64,000 nt of DNA from Cristatella mucedo (Eukaryota > Bryozoa > Phylactolaemata > Cristatellidae). Below are positions 53,760-64,000 of this stretch, one piece after another. Position 1 is the first letter of the stretch; the number at the start of each line of letters is the position of its first letter. A model generated the notes under the pieces. That model was not told the origin of the DNA. It did not search any database and was given only the letters and a program-made list of their open reading frames with translations. The stretch spans positions 1 through 64,000 of the forward strand of contig WPIO01000265.1 in assembly GCA_009760855.2 (NCBI GenBank). Reading direction: 5' to 3'. Both the position numbers and the translations under genes were made by a program.

Positions 53760-54154
53760 CTGCAAAAAATAGAACCAGGTCACGACGGCAACATTCACCA
53801 AATTAAGAACAGCAAATGGTGCTAATTGATTGTAGCAAACCACTGAGGTCATTATTTGTTGCACACTGCAACAGATTAGTAAGAATGCTAATCAGTAGTT
53901 CACTGGGAGTAGTATGGGGTGAAATGTAGTGCAGTGGGCACAATGGCAGTATCGATCCCGACAGAACATCCGTCTGTTTTAGAACCGAAACTACTGCCCT
54001 CTCTGCACTACATGGGGGTATAGACTAAGGAAGATTCTGACTTGGCAATGCACCCTATAGCATACTTCTTGGAATTATGCAGGTATCGTATGACTTACTA
54101 TTTATAGAAAAACATTCATTAGCAAGCTCAACTGTGTTTACGACGTCAAGTATC
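53760..54154. other. Interval without a recognised gene
   Basis: Presumed intron upstream of the candidate last exon. Confidence 0.25.
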
Positions 54155-54420
54155 AATTCTGCAATTTACTTTCATCCAGGACTCAAACATGTGCCCATAG
54201 TTGTCAACAACTGGTGAACAACTCAGCAGCGCGGCTGGTGTGCCTGCAAAAGCATCGCTACTACATTGCACCACTTCTGCCTGAACTTAACTGGCTACCT
54301 ATTAATCATCAAATCTACTACAAGAGGCTCATCTAATCTCCTGCCTCCTTCGAAGTGCTTACACACAATCGGCTCCACGGCTCCAGTAGCCATGCCATTC
54401 CACGCACAAAATTGGTGCCC
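54155..54420 (+). pseudogene. LINE C-terminal fragment
   Basis: QQLVNNSAARLVCLQKHRYY and LNWLPINHQIYYKRL are readable, the post-polymerase motif of CR1/L2-type LINEs. The rest is eroded. Confidence 0.65.
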
Positions 54421-55600
54421 AAGCAATGGGCACAGTCTGTGGTAAACTGGACTGCCGTGCTAGGCCTGTGTCCTTCCTGAATGAAAAGTGTGGGGTTGGG
54501 CACAGCTGAATGTCCCTAGATCGTGCTGCCTAGGCAGAACACAGCTTTGTCCAGAAGCTATCACATTACCTCAAAGCAAAACGATGCACTCCCAGTCCTA
54601 CGGCTGAAAGGCTGTCATTGCTACATAGCTCTTGTTGAATTGTACTACGTATGTGTCTAGAACAGGCGAGGCATTAAGGGTGGCATTATTATGACCACAT
54701 TCAACTTCATGCTAGCCAACTCTTCAACTGCCGAGGACAGATCCTCAGTTCTAGCTAACCCAGCAGTAGCCTTGCAGCTGCTAGATGCCACTTTATACGT
54801 AACTCAGTGGGATTAGATAATGCATCCTATCTAATAAACAGGGGCTACCGATCAAGAGTGCAGTGATCCTGCTCAGCTATACTGCACTAGCACAAAGTCA
54901 ACAAACGAAGGCAGGGCAAGCCGTGCTAACCTGCTTGCAGACGTGACGAAAGTGCCAGAGTCAACGCCTCGGGGCCTCCACTTCATCACGTACTGCTGAC
55001 ATCTGCGGACTTCCGCTCACTGGGTCACTGGGTGCCCCTGAAGCAGACAGATGCCAGATGCAAGTTAGGCAGGTACAAATTGAGAAGTGTGTCAATTCTC
55101 AAGTAAAGAGCTAATGTTGAAGCCACACACAGCAGCTGCATAGCAAACAGGAGAGAGCAACCGATCCAGTTCCAACTGTCGACATTCTTAATCCCCTAGC
55201 CCGGTTTAACCACATATCAGTTTGTGGGCAAATACTGTCTCTGTTATCCCATGCATGTACGAACGTCGTTTGCCACGAAAGTCACGCACCGACCAAACCC
55301 ACTTCAAATTTCCGAGTTCAAATGTTTTTTAGCCATGCTCATTGAATGAAGAGAAGAATGATGTGTAGTGGAGCCCGGAAGCAGGCCATTCCTGCTATTC
55401 GTGGCCATGCCATATGCACAATAAATCCTCGGAGCTGTTTCGACGAACACGTGTCACTTACTTGTGCACAGCCCACAATATTCTGCAACCTTTCTGCATT
55501 TCTATCATCTTGAGGCATACATTCCATAGGCTATAAACTGCAGCACTCATGGCAGTTTAGGACGGCATTACCGTCTCTGCTATACATGAGATGACAGAGA
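54421..55600. other. Interval without a recognised gene
   Basis: The 62-codon minus frame at 55339-55527 has no recognisable domain. No repeats recognised. Confidence 0.3.
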
Positions 55601-55639
55601 GGATATTTGCCCTCTAGCTGATATAGCATTGAACAGAGA

Positions 55640-55725
55640 TTGGTGATTACTGGCAAGCAGTGGTGATAGCCGTAAGAGATCTTCTGTTGCTATACAAAAG
55701 AGGCTGTTGAATCAGTTGTTCTTTT
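55640..55725 (+). mobile_element. SINE1, 3' half only
   Basis: GCAAGCAGTGGTGATAGCCG, then CTATACAAAAGAGGCTGTTG. Compared with unit 2, the tRNA-like head is deleted between GATTACTG and GCAAGCAG. Confidence 0.75.
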
Positions 55726-56103
55726 TTCACAATATCAAAAATGTACAAGTGTTTCCACAAGGTGCCTTATCACAGCAGAGGCAAGTAGCCCACAGTTCAC
55801 TGACGAGAGGAATGGTTGTCAACACGGCTTGTAATGGTTGTCAACACAGCTGTCCAATATAAAACTGTGTACTGCAGAACTCAAACCCATGGCCTGGGTC
55901 GTGAAGTGAGAGCACCATACCCGTGCAATGCGACCCAAGACGCAGCTCTGAATGCGCAGGATGCAAGCTAGGTGAAAGCTGCCAAAGAAATTAATCAGGC
56001 TCCATTATCAGAGGGGCATGACTTGACTACTACTTTCACGATGCATGCACTCTGCCCACATCTAAACTGGTAAAGCAGGGCACCCTCCTGCTGATGCCAT
56101 CTT

Positions 56104-56236
56104 TGGTTTTGCCTAGTGGTTAAAGTGCTCAACTTTGAGGACCGAGGTCGTGGGCTAAGGACGACCTGCAGCGAATGTGAGGAATAGGTGAGTTACCTGT
56201 ATAGAGACTAGGTACTCTTAGGAAAAAAAAAAAAAT
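56104..56236 (+). mobile_element. SINE2 copy
   Basis: TTGGTTTTGCCTAGTGGTTA head, GAGGTCGTGGGCTAAGG B-box region, AGAGACTAGGTACTCTTAGG tail, then an A-run and a GT microsatellite. Confidence 0.8.
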
Positions 56237-56242
56237 GAATTA

Positions 56243-56275
56243 TGTGCGTGTGTGTGCTTCAGTGTGTGTGTGTGC

Positions 56276-56342
<67 letters not shown>

Positions 56343-56370
56343 TGTGTGTGTGTGTGCGTGCGTGTATGTG
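56243..56370. repeat. (GT)n microsatellite
   Basis: GT repeats with a few C interruptions begin at the end of SINE2. Cys/Val frames across it are artefacts. Confidence 0.95.
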
Positions 56371-56429
56371 TCAAACCCTAGAGATGACTTTCAGAAGCAT
56401 ATTTATGACATTCATCGTAGTCTAATAAT

Positions 56430-56560
56430 GAAGAGGTATTGTTTCTTGAGCATGCTTCCATTAACCATCCGATCGTGCTTCCTTTGTAGACAAAGTAAAA
56501 GTGCCTAAAACAATATTGAGTTATCTGGGGTGCAATATTAAATGCATTATTATCATTAGT
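56430..56560 (+). mobile_element. LINE B 3' UTR fragment
   Basis: GATCGTGCTTCCTTTGTAGA, then GTGCCTAAAACAATATTGAG and GCATTATTATCATTAG. Confidence 0.75.
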
Positions 56561-56627
56561 GGGATAAACAGCAATATAGCAAGAGGTTACTACATACGAC
56601 ATGTGGTGATACAATACCTAGCTGCAC

Positions 56628-56780
56628 CTGTTTCGACGTCCTAAATGAGCCGGTGAGTTGGCACAGCATACGATATTCAGGCTTATGCATTAGAATGTGT
56701 ACGACCTTTGAGGAAGCATCGTCAAACTGCTGGCCACAGTGATTGCACTCGTGGACCTGGACGTCGGTAGTACTGGCCAT
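56628..56780 (-). CDS. Zinc-finger start exon, unit 1
   Basis: From ATG 56780 the exon encodes 51 codons with one C2H2 finger, CNHCGQQFDDASSKVVHILMH minus its last residue (CX2C ... HX3H), then LCQLTGSFRTSKQ. It ends at a donor CAG/GTGCAG in phase 0. The paralogue in unit 2 has the same structure and donor position, with a 15-base (in-frame) length difference near the N-terminus, which indicates coding constraint. Probably the first coding exon of a multi-exon zinc-finger gene whose remaining exons lie toward lower coordinates. Confidence 0.55.
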
Positions 56781-57252
56781 GGTGGTGCTGGATGTAGTGG
56801 CTGCAACCAGAAAGTTTGAGAGATACCATTGGACGGTCTACAGGCAAAGACAGAGCAACAGGTGGGCAGGGAGAGGACTGCTCAACTCCTTCCCCTATTC
56901 TGAGCCAAGCAGGTGAAACATGCTGAGGGCATTCACGCAGACGGCTTTCTAACTGGGCGCCGGACACTCTGACAGACTGAAGCTGATCCATTGTTGAGCA
57001 GCACAGTTTTTTATGGTATCCCCAACACCTTTGCACCAGTGCTGAACAAGAACCTGCTACACCACACGGGAAGTCATTGGCCAAAGGAAAGAAATTTGCT
57101 GGCACTACCCTGCCATCAAGCAAATGGACCATATAAAAGTCAATCGAACCTGACAGGGTTTCATAAATACAAATAAATCTCTGCAAAATGTTTCTGATTG
57201 ACGGAAATGGTAAAGCATGATGACACACCCAAAGCATGGGTGCAACCTTCGG
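56781..57252 (-). promoter_or_regulatory. Conserved upstream region of the zinc-finger exon, unit 1
   Basis: The region 5' of the ATG is retained in both duplication units, so it may hold the 5' UTR and promoter of the gene. No specific box is identified. The minus frame 56722-57564 crosses this region, an AT microsatellite and SINE1 and is not a gene. Confidence 0.25.
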
Positions 57253-57270
57253 TATATATATATATGTGTG

Positions 57271-57315
<45 letters not shown>

Positions 57316-57332
57316 ATATATATATATATATG
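57253..57332. repeat. (AT)n microsatellite at the duplication junction
   Basis: TA repeats with GTGTG and TTTATA interruptions lie between unit 1 and unit 2. Confidence 0.9.
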
Positions 57333-57403
57333 CATGTGCACAAGTCGGTATTTGCCCACTAGCTAATATATCGTTAAACAGAGCTTGGGGATTACTGATA
57401 AGC

Positions 57404-57567
57404 CCTGACGGCTCACTAGGTAAGGTGGTTGCTTTTTTCACGACCTCTGTCCCGAAGGTCGTGGGTTCGAATCCAGTAATGGGTGACCCTTTATCGCCAC
57501 TGCAAGCAGAGGTGATAGCCGTAAAGGCTCTTCTGTCGCTACACAAAAGACGCTGTTGAATCAACCA
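57404..57567 (+). mobile_element. SINE1, best full copy
   Basis: CTGACGGCTCACTAGGTAAG (A-box region), GTCGTGGGTTCGAATCCAG (B-box, 57460-57476), GTGATAGCCGTAAAGGCTCT body and GACGCTGTTGAATCAACCAG 3' end. Confidence 0.9.
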
Positions 57568-57834
57568 GTCTTTTTTCTGCTATCCCAAAAATGTACTAGT
57601 TTTTGCACACGGTGCATTAGCACAGCAGAGGCAAGTAGCTCATGGTTCACTGACCAGGGGCATGAATACAAGATCTGCAGCAAAACTAAAGATTAGTTCA
57701 TCAAAATCCTGGTCTACAGAGTGCATAAGAGCAATTATGGCTGTCAACACAGCTGCTAAATAAAGAAATGCCTGCTGCAGAACTCAAACCCACAGCCTGG
57801 CTCTTGAAGTGAGAGCACCATACTCATGCAAATA

Positions 57835-57915
57835 TGAGGTATACACGCAAATATGAGGGATAGATGAATCCCCAAGATACACTAGGTTCTCTTAGGTTGC
57901 TTAGAAAATGGATGA
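57835..57915 (+). mobile_element. SINE2, 3' part only
   Basis: ATACACTAGGTTCTCTTAGG and the following TTGCTTAGAAAATGGATGA match the SINE2 tail; the head is missing in this unit. Confidence 0.6.
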
Positions 57916-57923
57916 TGTGCTAA

Positions 57924-57926
<3 letters not shown>

Positions 57927-57968
<42 letters not shown>
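57927..57968. repeat. (GT)n microsatellite
   Basis: Forty-two bases of GT, shorter counterpart of 56243-56370. Confidence 0.9.
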
Positions 57969-57971
<3 letters not shown>

Positions 57972-58021
57972 GCATGTGTGCAAACATAAAACCCTAAACA
58001 TGACTTTCAGATGCATAAAAT

Positions 58022-58172
58022 CCTAGCTGCTTAAACAGCCTCTTTTTGCATAGCGACAGAAGAGCCTTTACAGCAATCACCACCGCATGAAGTGGCAATA
58101 AAGGATGGCCCACCGCAAGAATAAAACCCACGACCTCGGGACCGATGTCATGAAAACAACCGCCTTGACCCT
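58022..58172 (-). mobile_element. SINE1 inserted after the segmental duplication
   Basis: AACAGCCTCTTTTTGCATAG 3' end, AGAGCCTTTACAGCAATCAC body, AATAAAACCCACGACCTCGG B-box region (degenerate). It is absent from the matching position of unit 1 (about 56405). Confidence 0.8.
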
Positions 58173-58189
58173 CATCACAGCCTAATAAT

Positions 58190-58310
58190 GGCCAGATGGT
58201 GTTTCTTGAGAATGGTACCAGGAACCATCCGATCGTGCTTCCTTTGTATGTAAGGTGCCTAGAAAGAGATCGAGTTATCTGGGGGTGCTATATCAAATGC
58301 ATTTATAAGT
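58190..58310 (+). mobile_element. LINE B 3' UTR fragment
   Basis: GATCGTGCTTCCTTTGTATG, GTGCCTAGAAAGAGATCGAG, GGGTGCTATATCAAATGCAT. Confidence 0.8.
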
Positions 58311-58378
58311 AGAAAGATAACTAGCATGATAGCAAGGTTACTACATACAATTTGTGGTGATACAATACCTAGCGGCAC

Positions 58379-58546
58379 CTGCTGCGACGTCGACAATGAG
58401 CCAGTGAGTTGGCACAGCATACGGAAACTCCGCTTATGCATCAAAATGTGCATGACCATCAAACTGGCATCCGCAAACCGCTGCCCACAGCGGTTGCACT
58501 CGTGGACCTGGCCGTCGGTATTACTGGGCACGGCAGTGCTGGACAT
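58379..58546 (-). CDS. Zinc-finger start exon, unit 2
   Basis: From ATG 58546 the exon encodes 56 codons: MSSTAVPSNTDGQVHE, one C2H2 finger (CNRCGQRFADASLMVMHILM with its final His), then LCQLTGSLSTSQQ. It ends at CAG/GTGCCG, phase 0, the same donor position as its paralogue. There are no stops, and most differences from unit 1 are substitutions plus one in-frame indel. Probably a second zinc-finger gene or an alternative first exon of the same gene. Confidence 0.55.
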
Positions 58547-59000
58547 GGTGGCTGCAACCAGAAAGCAAGCGAGATGCTATTGGGCGGTCTGCAGGCACAG
58601 ACAGGGCAACGGCAGATCAGGGAAAGCTCTGCTCAACTGCTTCCCCTATTGCGAGCCGAGCAGGCAAATTATATGCTGGCAGTTACGCCGGCAGCTAGCT
58701 AACTGGGCGACGGCCACTCTGACAGACTGAAGCTGATCCATCGTTGAGTGCGACAGTTTCTATGGTATCCTCGAAAGCTTTGCGGCGGCAGTGCAGGAGA
58801 AGAAACAGCTGCACCACATAGCAGTCATTGACCCAAGGAAAAATAGAGCAGGCACTACACCGCCATCAAGAAAATAGATCATTTAAAAGTCAATCGAGTC
58901 TCACAGGGTTTTATAAATACAAACAAATCTCTACAAGATGTTTCCGATCGGCAGAAACGCTTAAGCATTACGACACACTTATAGCACGGGTGCACCGTGT
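58547..59000 (-). promoter_or_regulatory. Conserved upstream region, unit 2
   Basis: Counterpart of 56781-57252, with shared blocks such as CACTCTGACAGACTGAAGCT and AAAAGTCAATCGA. Candidate promoter/5' UTR by position only. Confidence 0.25.
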
Positions 59001-60600
59001 ATAGCCTTCGAAACGATAGAAATATACAACAAGTCACACTATCCTGGCCATTCACTAGTGCGACAGATATACTAGACATTTGAGGACACTTGACGTCCGT
59101 CATTTTCACGAGGCACACCTCGAATAGACTGCCGGAGAGAAAGGGTCACTAACGACAAGTCGTCTTTTTCAGTGACCTTCACCGGATGCCTACATCACGA
59201 TAATTGATCGGTATTACGTTTAAGCATCGTCGCCAGCCAGATCACGATTAACTTTGAACACCTGCCGAAAGTGGCAAAGAGCCCGCCAAAACCGTGAAAA
59301 GCAAATCGTGAGGCAAAATCTGCATACCTACTGAACATGCATGTCTGAGGCAAGTTAGACAATCTCGAAATTACTTACACGACCCACCAATTCAGCCACT
59401 CACAAAACACAGGATAGCTAGAGAAACAAGAATAATGCAAGAGGAAGCAGTCAGCTAACGAGCGGCCTACCCGGCGGGCAAACGTCAGGATACTGTCTGG
59501 ATTACAGCGGCACAAGCGGCCAGAGGCTCACAGGTCACCGAATCGGGATTGGTATAAGCAAGAGAAATCAATACAATTTCTCGTCATAATTACTAGTAAG
59601 ATTTGGGAGATTAACCTGCTATTATTACTTGTGGTAACCCTAATAGCCTTGACATCGATGACCTTACATGTTCCAGCTAAGTCGGCTTCGGTGGCTATAA
59701 ATCAAAGCAGGTTTACCCAAGCATTGAAACTAACACAGAATAGCCACTGGAGCGATAGCGCTCACGTCAAGTAATAATCGCGTAGCGATCATACCGGCAA
59801 AATCGGATGGGGCTTAAGAATTAACAGAATAGCTATTTTGAAGTTTCCTTCGTAGGGAGCTAAGGAAGTAACGGTAAGGGATCGTCAACAGCACACCAGT
59901 AGCCAATGGGTCTACCCAAGTGCCGACGATCTTTAATGAAGGGTTAAAACAAAGCGACATTGACAAGATCATAGTGTGGCTGCTGCTCAAAATGATTTTG
60001 TTGAGTTTCAAGCTTCTTACTTGCTGCATATTTTTCTTTTATTATGGTTCGTTTTGAATACTGGCGACTCCAGGTTCCCGTGGCCCTATTGCCTTGCATG
60101 ACTGCCTAGCGACAAATGCCAAGTATATGTACGTATGCATAAGTATATAATTTAAGCTTGAGTTTATAATTTACATAGAATATAATGTATAATATACATG
60201 TATATGTATTCATTAACCTATATAAAGTATAAGTATATACATATATATTATATATGCAAATAAGTTTATAATATAGATATATAAGTATTTAATGCCAAGT
60301 ATACCACATATACGAGAAATTTCCATCTGCATGGCATGCCCTGAGAAGGTGATCTCTATCCATAGGCTACACGTAAAACTAAGGCTCTAGCCAACGACCT
60401 AGGCCGTCAAAGGCAGGAGGTCAAAGCCTTGGGGCCAAAAGAAAACTATAACAGGTGCACAAAGGGCATGAATTGACACTCTGCATTGCTGCGGAGAGCT
60501 GAATAGTAGCAACACTACAACAATATAAAGCAGTACTCCACAATCAAATAATCACTAGAAGAAGTGCAGAGCATGCCGAGAACGACAGTGGGCGTGGCAG
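59001..60600. other. Interval without a recognised gene
   Basis: It contains an AT-rich low-complexity stretch at 60125-60300 made of TATA/ATATA words. No coding domain is seen. Confidence 0.4.
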
Positions 60601-60648
60601 CCAGGCAATGCAGCTAGCAGGTGAATCCTTGCCGATAAGGGCAGGCGA

Positions 60649-61234
60649 TTGCTTAGGTGCTTCTCAACCTCTTTGTGTAGCTACTCTAGTCTTGCTGCCC
60701 TTAAGGAGCGCCAATCTACCCGGCTCGGTGCAAGCAGCACCAAAGGAGGAGTTCTCTCGGGCCTAACAACAATCACAGGATCATCCAGGTTTCTTGAAGG
60801 TCAGAAGGTCATACGTGAAGAGAGGCAGCCAGAGAGCTACCATTACGTTCATCTTGCTTGGATTGCCCTGCTAGTAAAAGGTGGAAACCTGACTGCCCTA
60901 ATCCTGAAAGAGCTGTTAAGGAGTCAAGGCCGAGAGTCAAAGCACGAGATGCCGACTCGTTCCTCGTCAGGTTCGGCCGACTCTCTCCTCTCTCTGTTTT
61001 TCTCACCTCGAGCACTGCTGCAGAATGCCTTGGCTGCCGAGTCGGCTGCTCTTCAGCTTCGATGCCGAGCAGGAGGTGCCACGCCATGTTGGGCTTCGTT
61101 TTTTGGCTGCTTCTTTCAAGCAAGAGTCTAAAATGGAAATAGGCAGCAAAGCGATATAGCATGGCGACACAACACAAACGGTCAAATTTCGTCTGCCGAG
61201 CCGCTACCAACAGGTGCTTTCGCACAAATTCCAC
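60649..61234. other. Overlapping open frames on both strands, unassigned
   Basis: A plus frame (60649-61131, 160 aa) and a minus frame (60809-61234, 141 aa) overlap. The minus one lies just downstream of an LTR-like end on the minus strand, so it could be part of a retroelement leader or gag, but neither has a recognisable motif. Confidence 0.25.
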
Positions 61235-61249
61235 TCCTTTCCAGCGAAA

Positions 61250-61330
61250 TCAAACAAGCCTGTAGTTTGATTCGCACAGCTGAGAGCCAGCCGATACCCA
61301 ACACCGACAGTGTATTACGATGCACGGAGA
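61250..61330 (-). repeat. LTR-like 3' end, inverted
   Basis: Antisense, it carries the GGTGTTGGGTATCGGCTGGC and AAACTACAGGC words shared with the LTR ends at 2300-2370, 5027-5096 and 40760-40835. Confidence 0.4.
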
Positions 61331-61881
61331 CCAAGGGTGCACAGCTTCTAGCTGCCCCTTCTCCCACTCGACTCCCGGCCACTGCTCGTCCTCTGAACTG
61401 GTGGGAGGACAGAGCCGGCTTGTCCCTAGGCCACAGCCGTCAGACCACAGCTCGGCACTGGCCTGTCCCTAGGCCACAGCCACCAGCTGTTAGATCCTGG
61501 GGTGGTTTGGGGTACTACTGACCTGCCTGCACTAGCAGTGTGCCTCCGAGCCTGTTGACAAAAACCATGCAAAAAAACACAAACCACAATGCCAATTCCA
61601 GCAAAAAACCTAGGGCTCCCCATCACGGCCCAGCAGTCGCGAACAGGCTCTCTTAGCCAGCCAGCGTCTCTGACCTTAACAAGCCAGGTCCGGAAGTTGA
61701 GGCACAAGAAACTTTCGATGCTACAAAGCACGAACAAAACTAAAAACTATCGCTGTTGAACCAAGAGCTTCACAAGCTAGCCCAGGGACAGAAGCCCATT
61801 GGAGGAAATCAGCAGCTGCAGTGTGGTAAGGGTTCGCCGTGCAGCTAGGCTCACGTGCCACCTCACCTGTCAAGACGTTAA
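61331..61881. other. Interval without a recognised gene
   Basis: Contains a short direct repeat, TGTCCCTAGGCCACAGCC, at about 61424 and 61468. Otherwise nothing is supported. Confidence 0.3.
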
Positions 61882-62208
61882 TTGGCTGAAGTACGCAACT
61901 ATTTTAACACCAGCAACAGTTCAACTGCAAGCAGCACTGTCAACGGGCGGAATGAAAGTGAACAACCCACTGCGGCCCAGAATGAGAAGCGTTTGGCTCG
62001 AGCAACAGCCAAGGCAGCCAGAGCAGCGATTCTGAGTGGCGCACGCAACGTAAGGGTCAGGGCGCTGGCGCCTGCGCAAGGTCGCTTGCCGGAACAGCGC
62101 TCAGCGATTCCATTTGCGCAATCGAGGTCAGCTCGCTCTTCCGCGAAAGGTCGCGCCGATCCGGATCCGGAACCGCAAGTGCAACTTCAAAGTGCGGCAG
62201 TGCTATAG
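61882..62208 (+). CDS. Hypothetical 108-aa basic frame
   Basis: The frame starts MAEVRNYFNTSNSSTASSTV, is Ser/Asn-rich at first and Arg/Ala-rich later, with no domain, signal or membrane segment. It could be an exon or a chance frame. Confidence 0.2.
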   Translation: MAEVRNYFNTSNSSTASSTVNGRNESEQPTAAQNEKRLARATAKAARAAILSGARNVRVRALAPAQGRLPEQRSAIPFAQSRSARSSAKGRADPDPEPQVQLQSAAVL

Positions 62209-63044
62209 CGCTCTCACAGCACGAGGTCGTCGAAATCTTCGGAAGTCCTCATGTGCAACCTCAAATGAAACAGCACGCTCAGTGGTTCCATTTCCCATGC
62301 CAAAGTGAGCGCTGAAAGTGAAAGTGAAGTGAAACTGATACCTGTCTTTAAACGAAGAAAACGAGCATACCAGATCCCGGATCCGTAGTTGGCTGGTCGA
62401 CTAAGCTGCAGTGCAGTTTTATGGGCATGCTTTGTGCTGCCGAGTAAAGCATTGATTGTCTAGTTTGTTTTTAGTATAGGAAGGCAGGGTAATTCAGCAC
62501 CTGGGCAGCCAGCTGGACTACAGGCAAGGGTGAGGAACGGTAGTGACAATACCAAGCTATAGCTTTGTTGGGCCAATCAGTTGCTCACTCTTTTGGTGGC
62601 TTTGAACGTGCTCAAAAAAGATGGAAACAGTCTCGAGAGTTAAAAGGATTCAAACGGAAAGTATGTCACGCCTAACCTAAATTGTGAGCTCTTTCAAAGC
62701 AGCCTTGGTCTGACGTAAGCTGTTTGCACCACTCGTGCCCCACTTGGCACAGCAGCCCAAACCCTTTGCTCGGCAGTGGTCTAATGCCGCTCCAAGCGTC
62801 ACCCTTCTCGGTTAGGGTACACCACTGTCGTGGCTCAGCAAAGTCGAAGTCGTTCCGAAATCGTCGGAAACACCTTTTGCCTGCATGGAGTACATTCGAA
62901 CTATTCTGGAAGTTTTTTTGTTACTGTTTACTGGTAATAGTAGTGGTAGTGTATTCTATGGTGCACTTCCAGATTTGTGATACAAATGGCAAAAATACGC
63001 TTGCATATCACCTTCAGACAACTTAATTTTTTTTCTAGACACAT
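62209..63044. other. Interval without a recognised gene
   Basis: The 100-codon frame at 62724-63026 has no domain. The last 100 bp (TATCACCTTCAGACAACTTA) resemble a LINE tail weakly. Confidence 0.3.
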
Positions 63045-64000
63045 TATGTAACATGATGTAATGCACCTCCATCTGTAACTATACAATGATCGAGCGGGTA
63101 CTATGTATGATAGTTTCGAATATCGCACTCGCAGCCTATTCAGCTTACGATACCCATTTGGTGCCGAAGTCGTGGGCTCGAATACTGCAGTGGGCTTTCA
63201 TTGAGTGTCATTACAAGTGGTAGTGATAGCCGTAAAGGCTCTTCCATCCGTATACAAAATTGGCTATCAAATTACCCGATATTTATGTATTTATTTATTT
63301 GGTAGCTAACAGACTTCGTCTCACACAAAAAAGACAAAGAAGAAGTGAGAAGCATAGCATAGTCAGGAGAGCAGTTGAGGTATTGAGTAGTATGCAAATG
63401 GCAGCTCAGGACTGCTGGAAAGGATCTGCCATAGTCGGCAGCAGGAGAGTAGCCGTTGTTGCCTAAGAATAATGAGAAATAGTGCCACAGTCTAGGACCA
63501 TCGGAGCTTTCTGTTACCAACGATCGTTAAGCAGAAGAATTGAACGGCTAAGTTATTGCCCATACAAGACGTGAGTGCACGACGGGGCTGAAATTTGTGG
63601 AGCAGTTCATCTAGGTATGGAAGAGGCAAGTAGTGGCATGCCTTGTGGGTCATCGTAAGTACTTTACTCTGCATCCACCGTCGATCAACCAGCAGCCATT
63701 GTAGCTCTTTTAGCCAAATAGACAAGCGCTCAAACCTCTGGGACTTGAAAAATAGCCTTGCAGCCATATTCATGACCACCTGCAGTGGCCTGGGTGCTTT
63801 TTTGGTAGCCCGGCCAAACGATAATTACAACAATCAAGCCGAGGCTGAACTAAGAAGTGAGTTAAATTGTTTGCAAGCTGCTTCGGGAGTCAGCTCATAA
63901 TCTTAGATAGGGATCAGATGTGATAGGTAGCTGTAGAAGCAGTTTTAATAAGGAGGCTTGCAAAGTTTGCATTGCCGGTATTACATTTGCCTTACAGGAA
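63045..64000 (-). mobile_element. LINE A copy, runs off the window, SINE1 inside
   Basis: The antisense tail begins near 63055 (GATGTAATGCACCTCCATCT); SINE1 sits at 63163-63296; coding remnants follow at 63272-63520 and 63492-63779 (KELQWLLVDRRWMQSKVLTM). It reaches the window edge, so its 5' end is not seen. Stops show decay. Confidence 0.8.
63163..63296 (+). mobile_element. SINE1 nested in LINE A, 7-bp target duplication
   Basis: It starts in the middle of the head (GCCGAAGTCGTGGGCTCGAA) and ends GGCTATCAAATTACC. ATTTGGT flanks both sides (63156-63162 and 63297-63303). Removing the insert and one copy restores the LINE A sequence. Confidence 0.85.

Larger units (their letters stand above)
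55601..57252. repeat. Segmental tandem duplication, unit 1
   Basis: It aligns over its length with 57343-59000, offset 1742 bp: shared blocks include CACAGCAGAGGCAAGTAG, GTCAACACAGCTG, AAGTGAGAGCACCATAC, CATCCGATCGTGCTTCC and ACTCTGACAGACTGAAGCTG. Unit 1 lacks the SINE1 head present in unit 2 and keeps the full SINE2 that unit 2 has partly lost. Confidence 0.85.
57343..59000. repeat. Segmental tandem duplication, unit 2
   Basis: Second unit of the duplication. It holds an intact SINE1 at the start, an additional SINE1 insertion at 58022-58172 that unit 1 lacks, and a deletion over SINE2. Confidence 0.85.

Noticed and set aside
57404-57480. Possible tRNA gene
   Set aside because: A- and B-box are present, but the same sequence recurs in about ten copies with a common non-tRNA body, so it is a SINE head.
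56722-57564. 280-codon minus frame
   Set aside because: Runs through SINE1, an AT microsatellite and the upstream region of the zinc-finger exon; only the short part at 56628-56780, in another frame, shows coding constraint.

Overview
The window looks like repeat-rich genomic DNA of an animal, most likely an invertebrate. Evidence: two intact multi-finger C2H2 zinc-finger genes, a synaptotagmin-type C2B exon with a consensus splice donor, CR1/L2-like LINE fragments, tRNA-derived SINEs, a Gypsy-type LTR retroelement, a decayed Maverick/Polinton, a satellite array and long AT, CT, CA, GT and CTG microsatellites. There is no operon structure, rRNA, CRISPR array or bacterial gene order. The species cannot be named from the sequence.

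Layout. 1-8.8 kb: decayed retroelements (a Gypsy copy at 2.1-5.1 kb between two LTR-like repeats, and a minus-strand gag-like remnant at 5.6-7.2 kb). 9-11.9 kb: SINE, LINE and microsatellite fragments. 11.9-22.6 kb: an AT-rich, heavily mutated Polinton with remains of a packaging ATPase, zinc-ribbon protein, possible protease, capsid-like protein, YqaJ/lambda-exonuclease-like nuclease, tail-fibre-like protein, Cys-rich protein, retroviral-type integrase and a small membrane protein. It is split by a LINE that itself carries a SINE. 22.6-24.6 kb: GC-rich DNA with a CTG tract and a synaptotagmin exon. 24.6-26.0 kb: zinc-finger gene 1. 26.5-33 kb: LINEs, a GC-rich repeat, a TTAGGG-like tract and a 0.5-kb CT tract. 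33.4-36.8 kb: a satellite of about 165 bp broken by a Mutator-like element with a 9-bp target duplication. 36.8-43.8 kb: nested LINEs, an inverted satellite block and an LTR fragment. 44.0-45.1 kb: zinc-finger gene 2. 46-55 kb: SINE and LINE fragments and a candidate terminal exon. 55.6-59.0 kb: a 1.74-kb tandem duplication, each unit carrying a one-finger zinc-finger start exon. 59-64 kb: mostly unassigned, ending in a LINE.

Repeat names used here are local. SINE1: tRNA-derived, palindromic head. SINE2: tRNA-derived, 3' tail shared with LINE B. LINE A: 3' end in TACAT units. LINE B: 3' end in ATT units. LINE C: another CR1/L2-like family. R3: GC-rich interspersed repeat.

The genes that look intact are the two zinc-finger genes and the duplicated zinc-finger start exons, all on the minus strand, suggesting a small zinc-finger gene cluster. 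Nearly everything else is transposable-element sequence at different stages of decay, and the nesting gives a relative insertion order.
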